Source of the DNA: JALXCH01 sp964495805
Lineage (GTDB): Bacteria > Calditrichota > Calditrichia > RBG-13-44-9
Direction: 5' to 3'
Assembly: GCA_964495805.1 (NCBI GenBank)
Contig: CAZBWV010000069.1
Coordinates: 1 to 22,436 of the forward strand
Length of the DNA stretch: 22,436 nucleotides
Made by a program: the position numbers and the translations under genes. The notes below the pieces were generated by a model that searched no databases, was not told the origin of the DNA, and saw nothing but the letters and a program-made list of their open reading frames with translations. This document shows, one piece after another, positions 7,506 to 13,976 of this stretch (positions are counted from its first letter, which is position 1; the number at the start of each line of letters is the position of its first letter).

Positions 7506-8711
7506 GTGAAAGAAAGGGAAATTCCCGTGAATCCAAAGCAGGAGGCTGATCAGACATTTCAGGCAGGAAAAGTGGCGGCAATTGCGACCGGTCATGCTGT
7601 ACACGATACCTACACTGCTTTCCTGTCCCCCTTGCTTCCCCGACTGATTGAGAAATTTGCTTTGTTGAAAACAGAAGCGGGATTGCTGGCTGTTTTGCTT
7701 CAGATTCCTTCTTTGCTCCAACCTTTGATCGGGCACCTTTCTGACCGGGTGAATCTCCGCTGGGTGGTAATAACCGCCCCTTCGGTAGCAGCTATTCTTT
7801 TGAGTTGTATGGGAATTGCACCTTCGTACGCGTTTTTAATGATCATTTTGCTATTTGCGGGATTGAATTCAGCGGCTCTGCATGCAGTGGCTCCGGTCGT
7901 AGCGGGACGTCTATCCGGAAACCGATTGGGGAAAGGAATGGGATTCTGGATGGTGGGTGGTGAACTGGGACGCACGCTGGGACCGGTGATTGTGGTGAGC
8001 GCAGTAGGTTTGTTTTCCATGGAGAAAATGCCCTTTTTGATGTTTGGCGGATTTCTGGCATCCGCTTTTCTTTACTGGAAACTTCGGGGAGTAACGGGAG
8101 AGCTACAGGAAGAACATCCCCCATTACACTGGAGGCAGGCACTGAAGCGAATGCGTCCGGTAATGGTACCCCTGGCAGGAATCATTACCCTTCGTTCGTT
8201 TATGGCCTCTGCCCTGACCACTTTCTTGCCCACCTTCCTTACGGAAGAGGGAAGCAATCTGTGGTTTGCGGGCATTTCACTCAGTGTGCTGGAAGCGGCG
8301 GGTGTGGCGGGTGCATTATTGGGTGGCTCACTCAGCGACCGCCTGGGACGTCGGCGCATTTTGTTTTTTGCTCAGCTTACCACCGCACTGTTTATGCTAA
8401 TTTTTCTGATGGTAAAAGGGGTGGTTCGTTTACCGCTGTTACCTGTTCTGGGATTTAGCTTACTTTCTCTTACACCGGTTATTATGGCGCTGGTGCAGGA
8501 GAACTTTCCGGAAAATAGAGCACTGGCGAATGGGGTGTATATGGCTATGAGTTTTGTGATTCGTGCCGCTGCTATTTTGTTGATGGGAGTTGTTGGCGAT
8601 TTGTTTGGTCTGCGGGTGGCATTTTATTTAAGCGCCGGATTAATGGTGGTAGGATTACCGCTTATTCGGCTGTTACCTGCTTCCGGAAAACACAAAGCCA
8701 GGGGTGACTAA
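7506..8711 (+). CDS. MFS transporter, fosmidomycin-resistance (Fsr) type
   Basis: A 401-residue, twelve-helix major facilitator protein. The opening signature GHAVHDTYTAFLSPLLPRLI and the following PSLLQPLIGHLSDR are typical of the Fsr-like branch of drug exporters. Motif A appears twice, as GHLSDRVNLR (76-85) in the N-terminal half and GGSLSDRLGRRR (273-284) in the C-terminal half. It probably exports small molecules using the proton gradient; the substrate is unknown. The start is a GTG at 7506. A second in-frame GTG at 7527 has a better-placed AAGGG and may be the true start, giving 394 residues. The last codons and the TAA stop lie inside the left arm of an inverted repeat (8698-8817), so its extreme C-terminus (KHKARGD) may have been shaped by that element. 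Confidence 0.88.
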   Translation: MKEREIPVNPKQEADQTFQAGKVAAIATGHAVHDTYTAFLSPLLPRLIEKFALLKTEAGLLAVLLQIPSLLQPLIGHLSDRVNLRWVVITAPSVAAILLSCMGIAPSYAFLMIILLFAGLNSAALHAVAPVVAGRLSGNRLGKGMGFWMVGGELGRTLGPVIVVSAVGLFSMEKMPFLMFGGFLASAFLYWKLRGVTGELQEEHPPLHWRQALKRMRPVMVPLAGIITLRSFMASALTTFLPTFLTEEGSNLWFAGISLSVLEAAGVAGALLGGSLSDRLGRRRILFFAQLTTALFMLIFLMVKGVVRLPLLPVLGFSLLSLTPVIMALVQENFPENRALANGVYMAMSFVIRAAAILLMGVVGDLFGLRVAFYLSAGLMVVGLPLIRLLPASGKHKARGD

Positions 8712-8817
8712 AAAGTAAGATCCAATGCAACTATTCTCATGATTAAAAAAATTCCTGACCATATTTATCCTGGTAGGAATAATCATACGTTCTTTTTTGC
8801 TTTTTAGTCACCCCCGG
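8698..8817. repeat. 120-bp inverted-repeat element with nested hairpin
   Basis: CCAGGGGTGACTAAAAAG (8698-8715) is matched in reverse complement, with one mismatch, by 8800-8817. The inner 15 bases (8701-8715 against 8800-8814) are perfect. Inside lies a second stem. ATTCCTGACCA (8751-8761) pairs with TGGTAGGAAT (8771-8780) with one bulged G. The pairing extends as ATGATT (8739-8744) with AATCAT (8781-8786) across a six-A bulge. The left arm overlaps the MFS stop codon. It could be a small MITE-like element, a two-way termination region between convergent genes, or a structured RNA. No clear target-site duplication is visible. Confidence 0.6.
8745..8780 (-). terminator. Rho-independent terminator for the coiled-coil gene
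   Basis: On the minus strand ATTCCTACCA (8780-8771) pairs with TGGTCAGGAAT (8761-8751), with one bulge and a nine-base loop. It runs directly into seven T residues (8751-8745). It lies about 60 bases past the stop of the coiled-coil gene. The plus strand also has six T residues 12 bases beyond the stem, so weak two-way action is possible. Confidence 0.75.
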
Positions 8818-8841
8818 TGAAATGATAGAGTCAAGTTTGGG

Positions 8842-9768
8842 CTATTCTTCGATAAGTTCATAGGACCAGAAGACACGAATGCCCAGTTGTTTTAGTTTCT
8901 CTTCCGCTTGCGGATGGTATTGATACGCCAGTGTTAATGGCAAAATGTCGCCTTTTAAATATTCGCGGGCACGTTCAATTAAACCAAGAAATTTATCCAC
9001 ATCGCGTACACCAAATTGGGCTTTGCACTCGCCAATTACGTATAGCTTTTTACCGTTTTTCTGAGCTTCGCCGAAAATGTTAATTTCGTCGTACCTATCC
9101 GGGGAATAAACCAGGTTTCTTCGATGCAAACGACCGAGTTTTACTCCATATTCCTGTTCCAGAATACGACGGAGCGGTTTATAAGATTTGTCCTCCAGGC
9201 TATACCCTACGGTGTTGCTTAAACCACCCAGTTGTTTGGAAATATCGTCTACCCGAACAATCAAGTTCTGGACGGTTCTTTCCGTCTTTGCCTGGGCTTC
9301 GGCCAGTTCTTCCACTCTTTCAGCAAGACTATCCAGCCGTTGTTCGGTTTTCTTCTGAGCTTCAGCTAATTCTTCGACCCTTGCTTCAGTGCGTTTTTGG
9401 GCTTCAGCCAGTTCTTCGACTTTCTGGGTCAGGCTGTCCAGCCGCTGTTCGGTTCTTTTCTGGGCTTCGGCCAGTTCAGCAAATCGTCGGTCAGTTTCTT
9501 CATGAAGGGTTGCTAACCGAGCTTCGATTTCGGCCTGTTTTTCGCTGCGCTGTTTTTCTAATTGGATAATTTGTAATAAAGCCTGCTGGATGGTGTGCTG
9601 CGTTTCTTGAATTTCCAGAAAAATTTTCTGGGATTCTTCAAAAAATTCTTTACCGGATAGGATGATGAGATCCTCATAAAATTCACTTAGGATATCGGCA
9701 AGTTCTTTTGCCGCATCGGGTTGAAATTTGTCTTTTAATCGTTTGTAAAGTTTTTTTGTATCTACCAT
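8842..9768 (-). CDS. coiled-coil protein with C-terminal PD-(D/E)XK nuclease-like domain
   Basis: A 308-residue protein. An N-terminal helical part (1-50) is followed by a long coiled coil (about 52-185). Within it four related units, LAEAQKRTEQRLDSLTQKVEE and variants, alternate in length: 21, 14, 21 and 14 residues (99-168). The C-terminal domain (about 190-305) reads YDEINIFGEA...LYVIGECKA. Asp227 or Glu228 with Glu247 and Lys249 fit a PD-(D/E)XK metal site. The arrangement resembles DUF3782-type proteins that are abundant in thermophiles and filamentous bacteria, where copies differ in coiled-coil length. The function is unknown; DNA binding or cleavage is inferred from the fold only. There is no Shine-Dalgarno sequence before the ATG. 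A 20-base palindrome lies 43 bases upstream. Confidence 0.75.
   Translation of the reverse strand: MVDTKKLYKRLKDKFQPDAAKELADILSEFYEDLIILSGKEFFEESQKIFLEIQETQHTIQQALLQIIQLEKQRSEKQAEIEARLATLHEETDRRFAELAEAQKRTEQRLDSLTQKVEELAEAQKRTEARVEELAEAQKKTEQRLDSLAERVEELAEAQAKTERTVQNLIVRVDDISKQLGGLSNTVGYSLEDKSYKPLRRILEQEYGVKLGRLHRRNLVYSPDRYDEINIFGEAQKNGKKLYVIGECKAQFGVRDVDKFLGLIERAREYLKGDILPLTLAYQYHPQAEEKLKQLGIRVFWSYELIEE
9265..9474 (-). repeat. coding tandem repeat, four units in a 21/14/21/14-codon pattern
   Basis: This stretch encodes residues 99-168 of the coiled-coil protein. Each unit begins LAEAQ(K/A)(R/K)TE. The longer units add a RLDSL heptad. The nucleotide copies differ at many third positions, so the repeat is conserved in protein sequence and is not a fresh DNA duplication. 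Confidence 0.8.
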
Positions 9769-9810
9769 GGCAAAATAATGGAATATTGAGATATTTTAAA
9801 AATATATTAA

Positions 9811-9830
9811 AATTTGACAGAAGTCAAATT
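9811..9830. promoter_or_regulatory. perfect 20-base palindrome upstream of the coiled-coil gene
   Basis: AATTTGAC (9811-9818), the spacer AGAA, and GTCAAATT (9823-9830) form exact 8-bp arms. It sits between the DJ-1 terminator and the coiled-coil start, in very AT-rich DNA. On the minus strand it contains TTGAC-type -35 sequences with AT-rich candidates downstream, so it may be an operator overlapping a promoter. The binding protein is unknown. Confidence 0.4.
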
Positions 9831-9838
9831 AAAATTTT

Positions 9839-9872
9839 TCGTGCGTGGAGCAATCGGTAACTCCACGCACGA
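9839..9872 (-). terminator. hairpin terminator after the DJ-1/PfpI gene
   Basis: A perfect 12-bp GC-rich stem (9839-9850 with 9861-9872) closes a ten-base loop 11 bases past the stop codon. On the minus strand it is followed by an A/T tract (AAAAATTTTAATTT) and not a pure T run, so termination is likely but less canonical. Confidence 0.7.
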
Positions 9873-9883
9873 TGGTTAACGTT

Positions 9884-10471
9884 TTACGGTTCGATTTTGC
9901 TCCCCAGAACTTCCAAAAATTTTCGCATCCATTCCGGATGTGCCGGCCAGGCCGGTGCGGAAACCAGATTGCCATCCACGTGAGCATTGGAAAATGTATC
10001 GTTATTGGGAATCCATTTTGCTCCGGCCAGTTCAACTTCGTTTTTCACTGCAGGATAGGAAGAACATTCTCGGCCTTTTAATACCCCTGCTGCGGCCAGA
10101 ATCTGCGGACCGTGGCAAATGGCGGCAATCGGTTTGTTGTTTTCGGCAAAATGTCGGGTCATTTCCAGCACTTTGTCGTTCAGTCGTAAATATTCCGGTG
10201 CCCGTCCGCCGGGAATCACCAGCGCGTCATACTCTTCTACTTTTATGGCATCAAAATCTGCATTGACCATAAAATTGTGTCCCGGTTTTTCGGAGTATGT
10301 CTGGTCTCCCTCAAAATCATGAATGGCGGTTTTCACCGTCTCGCCCGGCTTTTTCCCCGGACACACCGCATCCACCTGATGCCCGGCCATGGTTAACATC
10401 TGAAACGGAACCATGGCTTCGTAATCTTCCACAAAATCGCCCACAAACATCAAAATCTTCTTCTGGGCCAT
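9884..10471 (-). CDS. DJ-1/PfpI family protein (glyoxalase III / deglycase-like)
   Basis: A 195-residue single-domain protein of the class I glutamine amidotransferase-like fold. The nucleophile elbow is AAICHGPQ with Cys119 and His120, and the conserved acid is Glu15 in GDFVEDYE. IPGGRAPEYLR and HDFEGDQTYSEKPGHNF resemble the plant DJ-1D and bacterial PfpI/YhbO branch. These have been described as glyoxalases, deglycases or stress-related hydrolases. The role is probably protection against reactive carbonyls or general stress; the activity is not certain. The ATG at 10471 was chosen because AGGAGG lies seven bases upstream. A TTG two codons earlier has no such signal. It is transcribed alone, divergently from the small calcium-repeat gene, and ends at a GC-rich hairpin. 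Confidence 0.9.
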   Translation of the reverse strand: MAQKKILMFVGDFVEDYEAMVPFQMLTMAGHQVDAVCPGKKPGETVKTAIHDFEGDQTYSEKPGHNFMVNADFDAIKVEEYDALVIPGGRAPEYLRLNDKVLEMTRHFAENNKPIAAICHGPQILAAAGVLKGRECSSYPAVKNEVELAGAKWIPNNDTFSNAHVDGNLVSAPAWPAHPEWMRKFLEVLGSKIEP

Positions 10472-10623
10472 AACCAATCCTCCTCATGTTTTGGGTTCTT
10501 AACAAAAAAATAATGGATTTCTTCTGGAAAAACAACGTTTGCTTTGAAATCCGACCGGACGGGCCTGTCCATCGACATGCACGGCGAATGAGGAAGGGGT
10601 AAAAAAATGCAGGACAATATGCA

Positions 10624-10646
10624 ACTAATTGATAATCAATGAGTTA
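10624..10646. promoter_or_regulatory. 23-base palindrome in the divergent DJ-1 / calcium-repeat intergenic region
   Basis: AACTAATTGAT (10624-10634), a single central A, and ATCAATGAGTT (10636-10646) are complementary at 10 of 11 positions. The odd-length symmetry and GATAATC core recall Fur-type or other dimer operators, without matching a Fur box well. It lies about 150 bases from the DJ-1 start and about 105 from the calcium-repeat start. The rest of this 280-base gap shows only the two ribosome binding sites. Confidence 0.4.
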
Positions 10647-10751
10647 TGTTGCTACTGAATTTTCTGGCACGATGGTTGTCCTTATTTGAAGCGAATTTGA
10701 ATAAGTGGTTTTAACAAGAAATAACCAAAATTAAAAAAAGGAGGTGGTATC

Positions 10752-11294
10752 ATGAAACGTTTAAGCTTTTTCATCTCGGTTCTGATCCTTTTGTTCGGAA
10801 TTTCTTTCTGGAGCACTGCTTCTGCCCAGGATTCAACCCAGACCCAGGCGCAGAAACAATTCCAGCATAAGTATCAGAAAAACACGACAAATCAGTTCAA
10901 AGGCCAGATGCGCAGTAGCAAAGGGCATGGATTTGTGGATTTGAACGGGGATGGTTATAACGATAACGCACCTGATGCCGATGGTGACGGAATCCCCAAC
11001 GGCATGGATCCGGACTATACGGGAGCCAAGATGCGGGCGGGAAAAGGTGCCCGGGGATTTGTGGACCTGGACGGAGATGGCATTAACGACAATGCGTTAG
11101 ATGCTGATGGTGATGGCATCCCCAACGGTCAGGATCCGGATTATGTACGCCCGATGAATGGGAGTGGTGCCAAACGGGCATATGGTAAAGGTCGTGGAAC
11201 AGGTGCTGGAAGTCAGATCGGTGCTGGTACGGGTATTTGCGATGGTACGGGTCCCAAAGGAGCAGCAAAACGTCAGGGTCAGAATCGAAAGTAA
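10752..11294 (+). CDS. small secreted protein with thrombospondin type 3-like calcium-binding repeats
   Basis: A 180-residue protein with a signal peptide (cleavage likely after STASAQ) and a low-complexity Gln/Lys-rich segment (26-55). Two copies of a 30-residue module follow at residues 60-89 and 102-131. Each module carries D-x-(N/D)-G-D-G-x-N-D and DADGDGIPNG-x-DPDY, giving four acidic loops of the thrombospondin type 3 kind expected to bind calcium. The tail is Gly/Lys-rich with a single cysteine in GICDGTGPKG. The protein is probably exported and basic outside the acidic loops. There is no sorting tail like that of the propeller protein. The start is secured by GGAGG about seven bases upstream. 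It stands alone between a divergent DJ-1 gene and a terminator. I do not know its function. Confidence 0.8.
   Translation: MKRLSFFISVLILLFGISFWSTASAQDSTQTQAQKQFQHKYQKNTTNQFKGQMRSSKGHGFVDLNGDGYNDNAPDADGDGIPNGMDPDYTGAKMRAGKGARGFVDLDGDGINDNALDADGDGIPNGQDPDYVRPMNGSGAKRAYGKGRGTGAGSQIGAGTGICDGTGPKGAAKRQGQNRK
10929..11144 (+). repeat. two-copy coding repeat, 126-bp period
   Basis: Bases 10929-11018 and 11055-11144 encode near-identical 30-residue modules separated by 12 codons. The DNA copies remain clearly similar, including the GGATTTGTGGA start and the CATCCCCAACGG-like part, with mainly synonymous changes. This indicates an internal duplication. Confidence 0.85.
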
Positions 11295-11324
11295 CCATTG
11301 AATAAAATATTTGCTCCTCCAGGA

Positions 11325-11358
11325 AGCCTCTCATCCCATGCCGGATGGGAGGCTTTTT
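11325..11358 (+). terminator. Rho-independent terminator shared with the end of the methyltransferase gene
   Basis: AGCCTCTCATCC (11325-11336) pairs with GGATGGGAGGCT (11343-11354), including one G-T pair, around a six-base loop. Five T residues follow (11354-11358). The stop codon of the convergent methyltransferase gene (11357-11359) begins inside the T tract, so the two transcription units touch here. Confidence 0.9.
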
Positions 11359-12112
11359 ATATATGGGCGGCTGCAACTAAATTCCCGCTTTTTTCCGGAG
11401 AAAAAGGAGAAAACTTCATGTCCCCCCAAAAGTTGATCCGGGAAAATCCCGCCTGCTTTAAACCTGTTTCCACCTCTGCCCGATGAAAAGGAAATAGCAA
11501 TGTGCTATGCAGGTTGTGTTGGAAGGAATCACCTTCCCGCTGGATAGTCAGAATATTGAAGCGAATGTGTGGTTCCAGAAAGTCGTAAAAACGAATGAAC
11601 AGGATGTTTCCCACCTGTCGTATGCTTAATATGCGTTTGCGTTCGTTTAAAATTTTTTGATAATTCAAAAGTTGGATGACCAGAACTCCGTTGGGAGTCA
11701 GGATACGTCGGAATTGCTGGAAAACGTGAAGAAGTTCATCGGTGCCGGTGAGATGAGGTAGGGTGTTTCCCAAACAAAAAATTGCCTGAAACGGTTGATG
11801 AACTGCTTTCTCCAGCTGTTGCATTTCCCCCTGGATCCACTGCACGCTTACTTTGCTGGCTTTAGCATTGAGCCGGGCTCGCTCCAGCATGGCTGCGGAG
11901 GTGTCCACACCGGTCACCGACACTCCCAGTCTGGCCAGAGCAATGGCGTGAACTCCCGTGCCACAACCCACATCCAGAGCAGTGGAAAAACGGTAGCGTT
12001 CCCACCAGCGCCGCAAAAGGGCTGTTTCACCCTCCAGCCGCTGGCGAAAACGGGTCATGGTATCGTACCGGGAGGCCAGAGAATCATAAAATTGTTCGGG
12101 ATTCTGTTCCAT
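11357..12112 (-). CDS. class I SAM-dependent methyltransferase
   Basis: A 251-residue methyltransferase. Motif I is LDVGCGTGVHAIALA (DVGCGTG at residues 47-53), followed by the acidic VTGVD (Asp70) that contacts SAM ribose. Motif IV reads AIFCLGNTLPHL, and the post-motif region GVLVIQLLNY also fits. The CLGNTLPHL type recalls small-molecule N-methyltransferases of the glycine/sarcosine group, but the substrate is not identifiable. The ATG at 12112 begins one base after the TAA of the DUF2249 gene, which implies translational coupling. A TTG at 12124 is an alternative. It is the last gene of the long minus-strand run, and its stop overlaps the terminator of the convergent gene. A role with the redox cluster upstream is suggested by position only. 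Confidence 0.85.
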   Translation of the reverse strand: MEQNPEQFYDSLASRYDTMTRFRQRLEGETALLRRWWERYRFSTALDVGCGTGVHAIALARLGVSVTGVDTSAAMLERARLNAKASKVSVQWIQGEMQQLEKAVHQPFQAIFCLGNTLPHLTGTDELLHVFQQFRRILTPNGVLVIQLLNYQKILNERKRILSIRQVGNILFIRFYDFLEPHIRFNILTIQREGDSFQHNLHSTLLFPFHRAEVETGLKQAGFSRINFWGDMKFSPFSPEKSGNLVAAAHI

Positions 12113-12113
12113 A

Positions 12114-12653
12114 TTATTCGGCAACCGTAAAGTAGTTGTAAAATAAATTGGGTTCTTCTTCCCGACCCCAGGCCCGAAACCCTCGACTTTTAGCCATTTC
12201 CACCAATGGACCGGGATAAAAGGATGTGATGAGCTGATACACCTGGCCGTTTTTTAACCGGGGAAGCTCCTGCATCACCGTTTCCACAGGATGTTTCCCT
12301 TTCTCCAGCATGGGGCGGGCATCCAATACCCGCACTATTTTCCCTTTCCGTAACCACTCGGGTTTATCTCCCTCTGCGGATTCGAATCGTTCGGCTTGTC
12401 CCACCTCCCGACGCAGGCGGTTGATTACCGTACCAATGGATTGTTGACCCAATTCCGCCACTTTTTGTAGGGTAGTCACTTTTCCGATGGCCTTGCGTAG
12501 GACGGGGTTTTTCAGCTTTGCCAGGTCAGGGGCGAGTTCCACTAACAACGCTTCTAATTGAGGATAAACCTGAAGCAGTTCTTCAATGGTCGTATCCGGT
12601 TGAATGGTAAGCTGCCCCTCTTCCGGGCAATCGTGAACTGTTTTATTTTCCAT
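12114..12653 (-). CDS. DUF1858 + DUF2249 domain protein
   Basis: A 179-residue cytoplasmic protein with two recognisable domains. DUF1858 (about 20-83) has TTIEELLQVYPQLEALLVEL and ends IGTVINRLRREVG, the form often fused to or found beside hemerythrin and hybrid-cluster proteins. DUF2249 (about 107-176) has VRVLDARPMLEKGKHPVETV and a C-terminal RAWGREEEPNLFYNYF. DUF2249 proteins recur in operons for nitric oxide and denitrification, and a redox or metal-related function has been suggested. No cysteine motif is present apart from one N-terminal Cys. The ATG at 12653 has AGGAGG nine bases upstream and overlaps the end of the DUF438 gene by 11 bases, so translation is probably coupled. The next gene follows after one base. 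Confidence 0.85.
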   Translation of the reverse strand: MENKTVHDCPEEGQLTIQPDTTIEELLQVYPQLEALLVELAPDLAKLKNPVLRKAIGKVTTLQKVAELGQQSIGTVINRLRREVGQAERFESAEGDKPEWLRKGKIVRVLDARPMLEKGKHPVETVMQELPRLKNGQVYQLITSFYPGPLVEMAKSRGFRAWGREEEPNLFYNYFTVAE

Positions 12654-13902
12654 GAACGATTTCCTCCTGAGTTTGCTCATAACTTAACAGACGTTTTTCT
12701 CCTTTTAACTGACGCAAATGTGTGATGTCCTGGGTGACTTCCAGCGTACCAAGATATTCTCCCTTCGGATTTCGCACGGCAAAGTATTCGATGTGAACGA
12801 ATTTTCCCTTAAATTGAATCCAGAAGGCGGCTCGATTTTGCCTGCCCGAACGAAAATCATCCAGAATGCGCTGCACCACGTGCACGCTTTGTGGTGGATG
12901 GCACATCTGGACCGCGCGCCCCAGAATGGCGCGATTGCGGTCGAAAATACGTTCACCACTGGTGTTAAAAAAACGAACCCGGTCATCTTTATCCACAAAA
13001 GTGATGTCCACTGGCAGGGTATTTAAAACTGCCGCGAGTTCTTCAGTGGTAAAGCTCCCGGTTGGTAATTGAAATCGCCCATCGGTTGTTTCCTCTTTGG
13101 GAATCATTTTTACACCGGAGGGTATCCACACATCCTGCGGATCGTACAGGCAATATCCGATCTCGTCGCTCTGGCGATAAATGGCATACCATTCTTCCGG
13201 ACTCAGTGTGTCCAGACACATGGGGAAGAGAATTTCTTCCTCCTTATAAATCATCTCCTCCACACCTTCTACTGCTGGTTTTAATACCAGCTCCAGCACG
13301 GTTCGCGCCTCTCCGGCAGTTATTTGTTGAGTAGCGCTCAGTGCCTCCAGCGAGGCTTTCAGAAGCTCGCGGATTTCGTCATCTTTTCCCCACATCACCG
13401 TGGGCGGGCCTGTGATTTCGTATTTTTCCAGATACGGAAAGAGTAGATTCTCTTTGCGCCGATAGTGTTTGTCCACATCCATTAAATTGTTGAAATGGTG
13501 GTGCATTTCCAGCCATTGTTGGCTCACATCCTGATGGTCAGGAGCTGTTTCAATTTGATGGAACAGAATGCGCAGTGCATCTAACTCCGTTTCGATGGCA
13601 CGGTTTTCCTGCTGAAAAGTGTGCACGGGATGTCCGGGCGGTGCATCCTGAGCGGTACTCAAATCCACCACCCCTTTGAGCGCCTGCCCATGGATGTCGC
13701 ACAGCTTCAACACCTCGTAAGCAGGAAGCCCCTCGGCGATGAGCTCCTGTTCGGCTTCCACCACCAGATTGTAGGGTACTTTACCCATCAGTCGCATGAG
13801 CTGACGACGCACATGATCTGCTGCTTTACCCTCGTGAAGCTGCAGAATCATCTGCTTGAGCAGCTCTTTGCGGTGTTTATTGTTATCGATGATTTCACTC
13901 AT
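12643..13902 (-). CDS. DUF438 - hemerythrin - PAS sensor-like protein
   Basis: A 419-residue soluble protein in three parts. DUF438 lies at about 10-78. A hemerythrin HHE helical domain (about 90-230) has candidate iron ligands in HPVHTFQQEN, MHHHFNNLMDVDKHYRRKE and IYKEEEILFP. A PAS domain (about 288-395) reads LPVDITFVDKDDRVRFFNTS...CHPPQSVHVV. This architecture is known and is usually annotated as a DUF438 domain-containing protein. The hemerythrin centre would bind O2 or NO, and the PAS domain may bind haem or another cofactor. No kinase or output domain is present, so it may signal through partners. GGAG eight bases upstream supports the ATG at 13902. It lies between the membrane ferredoxin and the DUF1858-DUF2249 gene, which fits a redox or NO-response unit. 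Confidence 0.9.
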   Translation of the reverse strand: MSEIIDNNKHRKELLKQMILQLHEGKAADHVRRQLMRLMGKVPYNLVVEAEQELIAEGLPAYEVLKLCDIHGQALKGVVDLSTAQDAPPGHPVHTFQQENRAIETELDALRILFHQIETAPDHQDVSQQWLEMHHHFNNLMDVDKHYRRKENLLFPYLEKYEITGPPTVMWGKDDEIRELLKASLEALSATQQITAGEARTVLELVLKPAVEGVEEMIYKEEEILFPMCLDTLSPEEWYAIYRQSDEIGYCLYDPQDVWIPSGVKMIPKEETTDGRFQLPTGSFTTEELAAVLNTLPVDITFVDKDDRVRFFNTSGERIFDRNRAILGRAVQMCHPPQSVHVVQRILDDFRSGRQNRAAFWIQFKGKFVHIEYFAVRNPKGEYLGTLEVTQDITHLRQLKGEKRLLSYEQTQEEIVHGK

Positions 13903-13976
13903 GGGAAAAACTCCTGTATTTATGTGAAAGATATGTGTTGTTTGGATACTCCCCTGGCATTTTCCCGGTGCTCATT

